From positions 10,370,609 to 10,434,608 of the forward strand of contig NC_091149.1 of the NCBI RefSeq assembly GCF_041381155.1: a DNA stretch of 64,000 nt. The letters run 5' to 3'. The position numbers were made by a program, and so were the translations under genes. Position 1 is the stretch's first letter. Every line of letters starts with the position of its first letter. Positions 34,440 through 44,934 of this stretch are shown here, piece after piece. The notes under the pieces were generated by a model. That model saw only the letters and a program-made list of their open reading frames with translations, was not told where the DNA came from and searched no databases. This stretch comes from Argopecten irradians. Taxonomy: Eukaryota; Mollusca; Bivalvia; Pectinida; Pectinidae.

Positions 34440-37045
34440 TCTTTTTATGGTCTTTATAGACAGGTTAACTCTTGTGTGGTCTTTATAGAAAGGTTTTACC
34501 CTTAGGGGTCTTTAAAGACAGGATGTTTGACCCTTAAGTAGTCTTTAGACAAGTTTGACCTTAAGGTGGTCTTTATAGACAGGAGGTTTGGCCCTTGGGT
34601 AGTTTTTAGACAAGTTTGACCTTTAGGTGGTCTTTATAGACAGGAGGTTTGGCCCTTAGGTAGTCTTTAGACAAGTTTGACCTTTAGGTGGTCTTTATAG
34701 ACAGGAGGTTTGGCCCTTGGGTAGTTTTTCTAAACAGGTTTTATTCTTAGGGTGTCTTTATAAACATGTTTAACCCTAGGGTGGTCTTTATAGACAGGTT
34801 TGTCCTGTAGCTGGTCTTTATAGACAGGTTTGTCCTGTAGCTGGTCTTTATAGACAGGTTTGTCCTGTAGCTGGTCTTTATAGACAGAAAGTTTGACCCT
34901 TGGGTGGTCTTTATAGACAGAGAAGGTTTGACCTGTAGCTGGTCTTTATAGACAGGTTTGTCCTGTAGCTGGTCTTTATAGACAGAAAGTTTGACCCGTA
35001 GGTGGTCTTTATAGACAGGTTTGTCCTGTAGCTGGTCTTTATAGACAGGTTTGTCCTGTAGCTGGTCTTTATAGACAGAAAGTTTGACCCTTGGGTGGTC
35101 TTTATAGACAGAAAGTTTGACCCTTAAGTGGTCTTTATAGATGGAAAGTTTGACCCTTGGGTGGTCTTTATAGAAGGTTTGACCCTGGTGCTGGTCTTTA
35201 TAGACAGGTTTGTCCTGTAGGTGGTCTTTATAGACAGAAAGTTTGACCCTTGGGTGGTCTTTATAGACAGAAAGTTTGACCCTTGGGTGGTCTTTATAGA
35301 CAGAAAGTTTGACCCTTGGGTGGTCTTTATAGACAGGTTTGTCCTGTAGGGTGGTCTTTATAGACAGAAAGTTTGACCCTTGGGTGGTCTTTATAGACAG
35401 AAAGTTTGACCCTTGGTAGTGGTCTTTATAGACAGAAAGTTTGACCCTTGGGTGGTCTTTATAGACGGAAAGTTTGACCCTTGGGTGGTCTTTATAGACA
35501 GGTTTGTCCTGTAGGTGGTCTTTATAGACAGAAAGTTTGACCCTTGGGTGGTCTTTATAGACGGAAAGTTTGACCCTTGGGTGGTCTTTATAGACAGAAA
35601 GTTTGACCCTTGGGTGGTCTTTATAGACGGAAAGTTTGACCCTTGGGTGGTCTTTATAGACAGGTTTGTCCTGTAGCTGGTCTTTATAGACAGAAAGTTT
35701 GACCCTTGGGTGGTCTTTATAGACGGAAAGTTTGACCCTTGGGTGGTCTTTATAGACAGGTTTGTCCTGTAGCTGGTCTTTATAGACAGAAAGTTTGACC
35801 CTTGGGTGGTCTTTATAGACAGAAAGTTTGACCCTTGGGTGGTCTTTATAGACGGAAAGTTTGACCCTTGGGTGGTCTTTATAGACAGGTTTGTCCTGTA
35901 GCTGGTCTTTATAGACAGAAAGTTTGACCCTTGGGTGGTCTTTATAGACGGAAAGTTTGACCCTTGGGTGGTCTTTATAGACAGGTTTGTCCTGTAGCTG
36001 GTCTTTATAGACAGGTTTGTCCTGTAGCTGGTCTTTATAGACAGAAAGTTTGACCCTTGGGTGGTCTTTATAGACAGAAAGTTTGACCCTTGGGTGGTCT
36101 TTATAGACAGAAAGTTTGACCCTTGGGTGGTCTTTATAGACAGGTTTGTCCTGTAGCTGGTCTTTATAGACAGAAAGTTTGACCCTTGGGTGGTCTTTAT
36201 AGACGGAAAGTTTGACCCTTGGGTGGTCTTTATAGACAGGTTTGTCCTGTAGCTGGTCTTTATAGACAGAAAGTTTGACCCTTGGGTGGTCTTTATAGAC
36301 AGGTTTGTCCTGTAGGTGGTCTTTATAGACAGAAAGTTTGACCCTTGGGTGGTCTTTATAGACAGAAAGTTTGACCCTTGGGTGGTCTTTATAGACGGAA
36401 AGTTTGACCCTTGGGTGGTCTTTATAGACAGGTTTGTCCCTTAGCTGGTCTTTATAGACAGGTTTGTCCTGTAGCTGGTCTTTATAGACAGGTTTGTCCT
36501 GTAGGTGGTCTTTATAGACAGAAAGTTTGACCCTTGGGTGGTCTTTATAGACAGAAAGTTTGACCCTTGGGTGGTCTTTATAGACAGAAAGTTTGACCCT
36601 TGGGTGGTCTTTATAGACAGAAAGTTTGACCCTTGGGTGGTCTTTATAGACAGAAAGTTTGACCCTTGGGTGGTCTTTATAGACGGAACCCTTCTGGTCT
36701 TTTTATAGACAGGTTTGTCCTTTAGCTGGTCTTTATAGACAGGTTTGTCCTGTAGCTGGTCTTTATAGACAGAAAGTTTGACCCTTGGGTGGTCTTTATA
36801 GACAGAAAGTTTGACCCTTGGGTGGTCTTTATAGACAGAAAGTTTGACCCTTGGGTGGTCTTTATAGACAGAAAGTTTGACCCTTGGGTGGTCTTTATAG
36901 ACAGAAAGTTTGACCCTTGGGTGGTCTTTATAGACAGAATGTTTGACCCTTGGGTGGTCTTTATAGACAGGTTTTACCATTTAAGGATCTGTATAGACAT
37001 GTTTAACCCTAGGGTGGTCTTTATAGACAGGTTTGAATTAATATC
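34440..37045 (+). repeat. 30/33-bp satellite array based on GGTCTTTATAGACAG, about 80 copies
   Basis: Two interleaved unit types share GGTCTTTATAGACAG. The 33-bp type continues AAAGTTTGACCCTTGGGT and the 30-bp type continues GTTTGTCCTGTAGCT. Units at the left edge (34440-34800) are more diverged. Because both lengths are multiples of three, long open frames exist on both strands; I do not consider them genes. The core motif is the terminal sequence of the MITE at 8089-8251. Confidence 0.95.
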
Positions 37046-38760
37046 TACATCATCTATATTGATAGGAATTGTCATTCAATTGTTAAATCTGTGAATTTTA
37101 ATCTTCACAAACATGTTTTAAAATGGTCGTGAAATTTAATCGCCACAAAAGTAAGTTAGTTTACAGTAGTTAGGTACTTTTACAGACTTGATGGAGACTT
37201 TGTGTCTGTATTTATAAAATGTGAATACACCTGGAGATACAATTGTAAACAATTTGTATGATTTGGATTTATACTATGTTAAATATTAACTGTGTAAATG
37301 TGGGAACTTCATTTATTCCAGTCATGTCTCATAGTAGTTTATTGTATCCTCCTCCCATCCAAAACATTACATATCAATGTACAAAACATTGTACAGAAAA
37401 AAATGGCCATCTGACTATTGGCACAAAACAACAAAGTCACAGTATACAGTGGTGCCTAACAAAGCATTACAACATATTCCTTATTTGAAGCTATAAGTTT
37501 CCAAAATATTTCTTGACTTTGACCTTAAAAGTATACAAAGGTCATTCACTTGAACAAACTTGGTGTCCCTTTATCCTAGTACACAAGGCCTAAGATTTTA
37601 GACTAGTTCACCCTGTGAACTTGAATGTAGGTCAAGGTGATTCATTTGAACAAATTTTGTAGCCCTTCATCCTAGCGTGCTGCAGACCCAATATCAAGTC
37701 TTAATTATAGTTATTCACAAGAAGTCGTTTAAAGATTTTAGCCTTTTTCACCCCTGTATCATTGTTTAATAATTAATGATCTCTGATTAGTCTTTTCAAA
37801 AAGCTCACAACCCCTCCGAAACAAAAAAAATAAGTAAAAACCTATGAAAATGTCTACTGATGGCCCAAGAGGAGATAATAACACCAGAAAATGCAAGATT
37901 TTCTATCTGTGTTAACAATGAATATATTCTTTTCGATGTTTTGCCGACTGGTGCATGTTGGTAAAAGTCCAACTACCTTTAGGAAACGGCTTTTAATTTT
38001 CAAAATGGAAAAAGCTAAATTGATAATTTGTTAGAGTCGCAAAAGTTATAAACTTACAGTTAGTAACACACTTATCATCACCTTCTAAACAATTAAATTT
38101 ATATAGATAAAATGTTAATTTTCATAACGCGGGTCGTCTTATGTTTCCCTCCGTCGTCCTAATTACAAGCTAATATCACTACGCCAGCGGCAAAACAGCG
38201 AAATGAATCGTCAATGTTAACATCGATTAGGTAGAGAAGTTCGTATTTGTTAGGTGTTAAAACCTCATCTTAGGTCATCGATATAATTCTAATTATGTTA
38301 TGTTATAATTGGGGGTTTTTTTGTTGTTTTTTTTTTTAATTTTTGTTTCGGAAAGCCTGTCCGTCTGCCCGTGACCGGCAACTTAATAGTCGGACAGACA
38401 TTTTTTTTCCATATGTAGCTTGTCCTTTGACCGGCAACTTTTTTTTTCCAAATTGAGGATATACAAAACAAAAATGGCAGTATAATTGTAGAAATATTAA
38501 AGATCAAACTGTATGAAAAACAAATTTTCGTTATATTCTGGTTTTCAGTCATTTTTGTTTGACAGTCTACGATAGTAATCCGGATATATTTTGTTAGTAA
38601 AACTAGTACTCGGTGTACTATTAATTTGCTAGCTACAGTAGTAATTATATAAACTGCAAGAATGGAATGTAATTTTGTAATGACCAGTAACTTTCAGCCA
38701 GGACCAGTAACTTTATAGGACCAACAGGAAAAAATCCTTAAGGGAGCTGAACACTGTCCA
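37046..38760. other. Dispersed-repeat fragments, no gene
   Basis: 37500-37760 contains a copy of the 140-bp pearl-like core (TTCATTTGAACAAATTTTGT, TAGCCCTTCATCC). 37970-38170 matches 57170-57320 (CATAACGCGGGTCGTCTTAT). A duplicated block (GACCGGCAACTT, 38373 and 38430) is present. No coding sequence recognised. Confidence 0.55.
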
Positions 38761-38765
38761 CAGTA

Positions 38766-38885
38766 GCCCGAGATACTCTGCCACTGACACCAGACTTAGA
38801 CATTATGTCTGGCTTAGGGGCCCTAGATCAGATATTTATCTGTCATAATGTCTAAGTCTGGTGTCAGGGCCAGAGTATCTCGGGC
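38766..38885. mobile_element. TA-flanked MITE (120 bp)
   Basis: TIRs GCCCGAGATACTCTG and CAGAGTATCTCGGGC, with a further ACACCAGACTTAGACATTAT inverted pair inside. TA at 38764-38765 and 38886-38887. Tc1/mariner-like. Confidence 0.85.
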
Positions 38886-38989
38886 TATGTCTACAGATGG
38901 TCAACCCGGCGCAAGTCGCAACTCATTCAAACTCAAATTGATTCGTTCACTGTGAAAGAGCAATTGAAGAGCGCAGAAAGCCGAGTGTC

Positions 38990-40165
38990 CTCATGTTGCC
39001 TATGAATGCCAACTGAAAGACGGTCAATGCTTACATTTTATAACAGTTTTATGATAAAATCCAATGAGATTTTGAATTTGTAATGAATAAAGAATTCATT
39101 ATCGTCAAAGACGGAAGAGCCATCTTCGGCGATCTCTGGTACGACAACTGAAACGTCACAATGATAATGACGTCACAATAAGCGGATTGCAGTTCATTTA
39201 AGCATTGAACGCCTTTAAGTTGGCATTCATAGCCAATATGAATGCAAACTGGACAGAGGCAAATTCCATGAAGCGCGCTAGCGCTTCATGTTGAATTTGC
39301 CTCTGTCCAGTTTGCATTCATATTGGCTATGAATGCCAACTGAAAGACGTTCAATGCTTATATTTACATTTGGTTACAATTTTATGATGAAATCCCAAGG
39401 AATTTTGCATATATAATGAATTAATCATTCGTTATCGTCATGGATGGAACAGCCATTTGAACAGCCATCTTCCGTGATCGCTGGCACGACAATTGTGACG
39501 TCACAATGATAATGACGTCATAATAAGCGCTTGAAGTTCATTGTCTATATGACTGCCAACTGCGCTTGGTAAGGTTACATAGTGGGACTGCAGTGAAAAT
39601 GTAAATATAGATTAATATATTTACATTTTCATTGCAATCATACTACATGTGTATATCTTTACCAAGCCAGTTGGCATTCATCAGTCTATAATTATTTTTT
39701 CTTTGTTTTCATACTGAATATCTGGCTATCTGCTTGGCCGACTCTTTTTTTTCGTGCCACTAGTACATGTAAACGTATTTTATTTTATCAAGTAGTCTGG
39801 AAAATTAATCATTATAAGCATAATGTGTTTATGTATAAGCGGATTCATACAGTTTGCAAACAAAATTTCTTTCATACCAGGATGAAATTAAAAAAAAAAT
39901 AGTGACATCCATGCTTAAATGAACTGCCATCCGCTTATTATGACGTCATTATCACTGTGCTGTGACGTCATAAAAAGACTGTTCAAATGGCTGCTCCGTC
40001 TCTGACGATAATGATTTTCTTATTCACTATATACATTTGTAGATGCAACTCTCTTGGGATTTCATCATGAAAATGTTTAAAAAATTTGAATATAAACGTC
40101 GAACTCTTTCATTTGGCATTTATATTGGCTATGAATGCCAACTGAAAACGTTCAGTGATTTTAAA
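38990..40165. repeat. Cluster of inverted repeat copies with TGACGTCA octamers
   Basis: Three or more related copies bounded by CTATGAATGCCAACTGAAA in both orientations. Five full TGACGTCA sites start at 39168, 39496, 39513, 39941 and 39963. Includes the palindrome 39219-39340 and an inner hairpin at about 39570-39670. Confidence 0.8.
39219..39340. repeat. 122-bp near-perfect palindrome
   Basis: Arms begin GTTGGCATTCATAGCCAATA and meet at GAAGCGCGCTAGCGCTTC. Only a couple of arm mismatches near the centre. Confidence 0.93.
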
Positions 40166-40179
40166 ATGATCTTTTGGCC

Positions 40180-40410
40180 TTCTGTTGAGCCCTTGCCTTT
40201 GTGAGGTACGCTCTGGATTCTGTCCACTGGTCGAGACGCGTACGCACTAAAGTCTATAAAAGTAGCAGTTTCTGCTCCTGCTTAGCGTTCAACATACAGG
40301 GAGTACAGGGACGACTGGTTCGCCCGTTGTCAGTAAAATGTGACTGGGTGGGATGTGTTGGTTGGTGTATTCGGCAGCATATGCTTCAGTAATGTAGCAC
40401 TATAAAAAAA
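40180..40410 (-). mobile_element. Fragment of the same dispersed element as 63479-64000
   Basis: Reverse orientation. Shares GTAGCAGTTTCTGCTCCTGC and the GTTCGCCCGTTGTCAGTA block. Partial copy. Confidence 0.6.
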
Positions 40411-40636
40411 ATTAAGTTAGACTATACAAGAAGACACAACGCGAACATACTGCAGTCTCCCAAAACGCAAACCTCGCACTACGTACACCGCATACATGGC
40501 TGACCGTCCTGTATACATGTATGTACATGGCCCTAGCTGTTAAAGGATTTGTGCAGCCAAAAGTTGTTTTTTGATAATACGCCAGGATATTGGTTGGATG
40601 AATGAAAAATTAAGTCCCACTCAATGAATCGCCTAG

Positions 40637-41691
40637 AACGAATATACGTACCCGGCCTACTATACCTTTCAGGGGCGTAGGAAGCGGGGGGCAGGGGGGG
40701 GCAAATATGTCCCCCCCCCCCCCCCCCCCCCCCCCCCCGTTCCCCAGGACGGGGGGGGCAAACATGTCTTTTTGCCCCCCCCCCCCCCCCATTTTCGCCG
40801 ACTGAAATTTTCTAAAAATGCTTATTTGAATGAAAAAAGGGTCCTCCTGCACATTTTTCGTACTTCATTCTAGAAAATTTTCCGCTGCGCGGCGCATTTC
40901 CTTAAACGTTCAAGCACATAATGTCAAACCTTAAATAGTAAAAATTCAATACACACGAACTAGACTAAAGTGTTCATCAAGGGATTATATGTACTATTTA
41001 AAAAATGTCTCTTAAAAGATCAATTTGTTTATACGTCTTAGCGAGACAATTAATTCATTTTTTTATGTTACACAACAATGTGCCGATGGTGTGAAACCGG
41101 TATATTCATATCGAGTAGGGTTGCATAATGTTATGGCGACACAATTATCATTTCTAAATCGAAAAATTACCATGTTAAGAACGCTTTATAATCATTAAAA
41201 TACCTCTTAAAACTCATCTCAGCCATTCTAAATCGTAATTTTTTGCCCGGGGGAGACCCCCGATCCCCCCTAACACCAACTTCTCGCGCCTTTGAGCGCT
41301 CGCAAATTCATCAAAATGCATCGTAAAACTCATCTAAGCCATTCTAAATCGTAATATTTTCCCGGGGGAGGCCCCGGACACCCCACCCCCCAAACACCAA
41401 AATCTCGCGCTTTCGGGCACTCGCAAAATCATCAAAATACATTGTAAAACTCATCTCAGCCATTCTAAATTACAATATTTTTTCCCGGAGGTCACCCTCA
41501 GACCCCTAAAACACCAAAATCTCTCGCCTTCGACGCTCACACGCTAATTTAGCCAATTTGCATATTCGTTAATTTCCTTTTAGTGACCCCACTGCTTATA
41601 AATGTGTACAAGGATTAAATTTAATTAGATATGAAAAATGTACATAAAGCATATATGGTTGGGATTTGAATGAATCTCCTCCTGTTGGTGC

Positions 41692-41723
<32 letters not shown>

Positions 41724-42061
41724 CAAAATATTGAGGACCTTTGCCCCCCCCCCCCCCCCCCCCATTACGTTTCATCTTCCTACGCCACTGCCTTTCGGCC
41801 GGGTACGAATGTCGTAGTGGAGCACTGCCTCCGAAAATCACTCGGGCATTGTTTTCTATACTTTTTTGTAGGTTTCCAATTATTTTATGCGTATACATGC
41901 ATTAACATATTATTTTTGTCCAAAACAAACATAACTACCATTCTTTATATCTACCGTACCGCTCATACGACGTCAAATAGCAGTAATAGGCACCAATTGT
42001 AGCTCTAAAGACGACACCATTTTCTGTCTAAAAGTCTGTTGAGCTACAATATTGCAGCTAC
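40637..42061. mobile_element. Dispersed element with about 11-bp target duplication (copy at 40.6 kb), itself interrupted
   Basis: It begins AACGAATATACGTACCCGGC and ends GAGCTACAATATTGCAGCTA, flanked by GAATCGCCTAG at 40626-40636 and 42062-42072. The same element occurs at 28532-29045. No terminal inverted repeat. The long duplication and the GGTTCGAA-like word near its start are SINE-like. A second element (40668-41790) is nested in it. Confidence 0.75.
40668..41790. mobile_element. CAGKGGCGTAGGAAG-TIR element, copy 1
   Basis: TIRs CAGGGGCGTAGGAAG and CTTCCTACGCCACTG, flanked by the 5-bp duplication CCTTT (40663-40667, 41791-41795). Long C and G runs sit near both ends. About three degenerate core repeats at 41210-41520. 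No transposase. Confidence 0.85.
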
Positions 42062-42122
42062 GAATCGCCTAGCTTTTAGCGCTAACGGTTGGTTTTGGTC
42101 GTGATTTACGAGTAGTGTCAAT

Positions 42123-42427
42123 CTATGGTGGCTGATTACGGCCATCTCGTGTTGTTGTGTTGTCGCCTTGTCGTGTTGTCGCCTTGTCGAGTTGTCGCGG
42201 TCTCAAACTGCGACAACCCGAGATTTAACAGTTAAAATGTCGACTAGTCGCGTTTTCGAGCCGCGACAAGTCGACAACACGACAAGTCGACATTTCAAAC
42301 ACGCTAATTAGCGCGTACAGAATCTCGTGTTGTCGCGGTAAAATGTCGACTTGTCGTGTTGTCGAGTTGTCGACTTGTCGTGTTGTCGAGTTGTCGACTT
42401 GTCGCCTTCCTGTTACACATGCGCAAA
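42123..42427 (+). repeat. Left TIR of the 8.66-kb transposon, TGTCG-rich
   Basis: About 305 bp, inverted relative to 50451-50779. It is built largely from iterated TTGTCG/TGTTGTCG/GTCGAC words in both orientations, plus short palindromes such as ACGCTAATTAGCG. The inner end of both copies is ACACATGCGCAAA. These words are plausible transposase-binding sites (inference). Confidence 0.9.
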
Positions 42428-42692
42428 CAATGGATAACACTCGCCATATTGGATTGCTAATGAAAATAATTGTGTGCATGTGTTTGTAGCTATATGAAGA
42501 TATTTGATAGCAATTTCTTTACCGAGAGTTGTCAAAGTATATTTCTCTGAATTATGAATTTCAATAATTTGTTTATTATATGATAATCGTGTAATAATGG
42601 TCTGGCCGTGCCGTCTGATTAGTACGCAGTAAGATTCTCCGCCTAACTTTATTTGCTTTGAATAATGCGATAATTATCTATTTATAAACACT

Positions 42693-44015
42693 TTAACGAT
42701 GTGCGTGAGTTAAATCATTAAACATCTGTATCAAAGCAACGAAAAACTCATCAGCATCCTCTATTGTTTTGATGCAAGGCATTTGGTCTCTTGTCATTCC
42801 AGTTGTCAATTCAACAATTTGCAAAAACTCATCTGTGCAACCCCGAGGCGGACATTCTGAAGTGAATTCACTTGCGACTTCGTCTATGATTTCCAAAGTA
42901 CACGGGAGTGGATGAGAGCGGTCATAAGTTTCATATACATATATTTCAGGTTGATAGTATAGTACGTCTGGGATACCATGAGGAATATTAAGGTGTCGCT
43001 GGCTTCTAATTCGGTGAGAGTTCCAATTCAGGACGAATATATCCAATTGTTCTTGAATGATAGGTAAAAAACAAAAACGTATGCATTCACTATGAAGAGG
43101 ATTTGCTGTATCGAACATACCGCTATCTCTCATGACTCGAAATTTGTTTCTCCAAAAGTCAGTAAATGTAAAGCGCAAAGTGCCCCATAAACGTTCGATT
43201 CGTTGATTGCCACTTGATCTGCCTGTAATGTAACTCCGTATGCCTGCCATCTCATCACCGTGATGCATTCTTAAACTGACCTGTAAGTCTTTCACTAAAA
43301 CATTCTCAGTGCCAGCATCTCCTCTTACTAGGTGCGGAACCCTTCCCAACGTGACGATGAACTTTAGATACAAATTTGCAATAAGCTTTGGATTGTTGTT
43401 CGAAAGCCCAGCTTTTAACCATACTATTTTTCTTGAAAATCCATCTATAGCTCCATGAATCGCTATTCCAAATGGTTTAAGCTTATCGTATCCATCAATA
43501 TGTATGAGATAATTAGGACCTGTACTAAAGTATAATCTGCGTCGTAAACAACGTCTTGATCTCCGATGCACTCCTTCTGCGTCAATGATACTTAAACATG
43601 TCCTCACGGTATTCTGAGTTGCACGTATCCCATGTACAACATTCAGTAACCTCCACATTGCTTTGTAGCCTAGATTACAGAAGCCCTCTCGGTGCAGATT
43701 AATAATTGTTTGTATTATCTCTTGCAATGGTCTCTCACATGCGTGTCTCCTTAATCCAAGTCTTAACTTGATTCGTTTCACTGTTGACATGCTGATGACA
43801 ACTCCATGAACAAGCATAAGAAACCCGCATATTTCCCGTGAATTATACATAAGTCCAAAGTAGTACCTGACAAGGTCATCATTGGATACATTATCTCCTG
43901 GGTATGGAAGAACGGCCTCTGATAGCACAAAGCAACTCAGCAATATCAGGAACTGAAAACAAAGATATATATTATTTTCAACACTTAAATAGATAGGTAT
44001 AACCTCAGAGTGCAA
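42693..44015 (-). CDS. DDE integrase-core (rve-type) transposase
   Basis: A 440-residue open frame. The N-terminal region contains a helix-turn-helix-like Arg-rich segment (VKRIKLRLGLRRHACERP) and a second basic patch (RRSRRCLRRR). The catalytic core follows: D174 in HIDGYDKLKPFG, D233 in RGDAGTENVL and E274 in RIERLWGTLR, with 40 residues between the last two. DGFSRKIVW at 191-199 is typical of rve folds. The gene sits 266 bp inside the left TIR. A GT-AG intron is likely at its 5' end: a TTTTCAG acceptor directly before 43952 can be spliced to MGLHK encoded at 44473-44487, giving a 424-aa protein; residues 1-21 of the longer frame would then be intron. No internal stop is seen, so the copy may be recently active. 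Confidence 0.85.
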   Translation of the reverse strand: MHSEVIPIYLSVENNIYLCFQFLILLSCFVLSEAVLPYPGDNVSNDDLVRYYFGLMYNSREICGFLMLVHGVVISMSTVKRIKLRLGLRRHACERPLQEIIQTIINLHREGFCNLGYKAMWRLLNVVHGIRATQNTVRTCLSIIDAEGVHRRSRRCLRRRLYFSTGPNYLIHIDGYDKLKPFGIAIHGAIDGFSRKIVWLKAGLSNNNPKLIANLYLKFIVTLGRVPHLVRGDAGTENVLVKDLQVSLRMHHGDEMAGIRSYITGRSSGNQRIERLWGTLRFTFTDFWRNKFRVMRDSGMFDTANPLHSECIRFCFLPIIQEQLDIFVLNWNSHRIRSQRHLNIPHGIPDVLYYQPEIYVYETYDRSHPLPCTLEIIDEVASEFTSECPPRGCTDEFLQIVELTTGMTRDQMPCIKTIEDADEFFVALIQMFNDLTHAHR

Positions 44016-44472
44016 GCAGAAATAAACCTTTTTGCAATGTGGCGTACAAACATCAATTACCCATTACATATCCCTATCCAGTATTTATTTAAAACAATAT
44101 ATACACTTCTCCAGAGAGAGCTTTAAATTCAAGTGATGAAACGTCAGTCATGGCGTCAGGTTATAATATAGATCTAAGTATTTAAAGGTCAAATATTTCG
44201 AAAATGGTATGAATTCTATTATTATAAATAGCAATTGTAGTATTAAGTTCAATATTGTTTCACCGTCAACTATATTATTTCAAAACAGATAACAATAAAG
44301 AATTGTAGACAGAAAATGACATTTTAAACTAAATTGGTATAACTGTAAGGGACTGCGGCATACATATGCATACAACAGCAATAATATTCCTAAATATTGA
44401 TTATAGAAATTTTACATACGGTTCCACATTTATTTGATTGTATCCACTTTGAGGAGGTTAAGTTTAACATAC

Positions 44473-44487
44473 CTTATGTAAGCCCAT
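44473..44487 (-). CDS. Candidate first coding exon of the integrase-core transposase (MGLHK)
   Basis: ATGGGCTTACATAAG is followed directly by the strong donor GTATGT. Phase 0 matches the acceptor at 43953-43955. The joined N-terminus reads MGLHKFLILLSCFVLSEAVL, which looks like a hydrophobic leader. That is odd for a nuclear transposase, so the model needs transcript support. Confidence 0.45.
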
Positions 44488-44934
44488 CTTTGTTCACCTT
44501 GTCATTCTTCCGCTATTGATGATTGACCACCAAGGAAGCTACTGGGCAATTACACAATGAGGCGATATACAGGATATCGACTTCATGGTTTTTTTCAAGG
44601 CAAATCGATTTGCTCATGTCGACATGGTGTTATAATTTGTAAAATGGACGACTTGAGTAAGTCGTATTCATATCTTTACCGGTACATATCGACTTAACAG
44701 CAAGTCGCCCGTTGTGTATCTATTAAATGTCGAGTTCGGTAACATCGACAAAATGTGGGTTTTAGTGACCAAGTCGTATAAAACATGTCGCTAAATCCTC
44801 AAGGATCACGTCATGTCGCGTTTTTAAAGTCATTTAGACTACGATTTATCACAACAAAAGAAGGCCCAAATACGTTTCCATACGCTAAGGCCTAATAGTT
44901 CGAAGGCCCGTTAATCCGAAAATTAGAAAATATT

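Noticed and set aside
36441..36980. 179-codon frame of VYKDHPRVKLS repeats
   Set aside because: Produced by the 30/33-bp satellite; the opposite strand is equally open.
42225..42479. 84-codon frame over the left TIR
   Set aside because: Translation of iterated TGTCG words (VDNSTTRQ repeats), not a gene.
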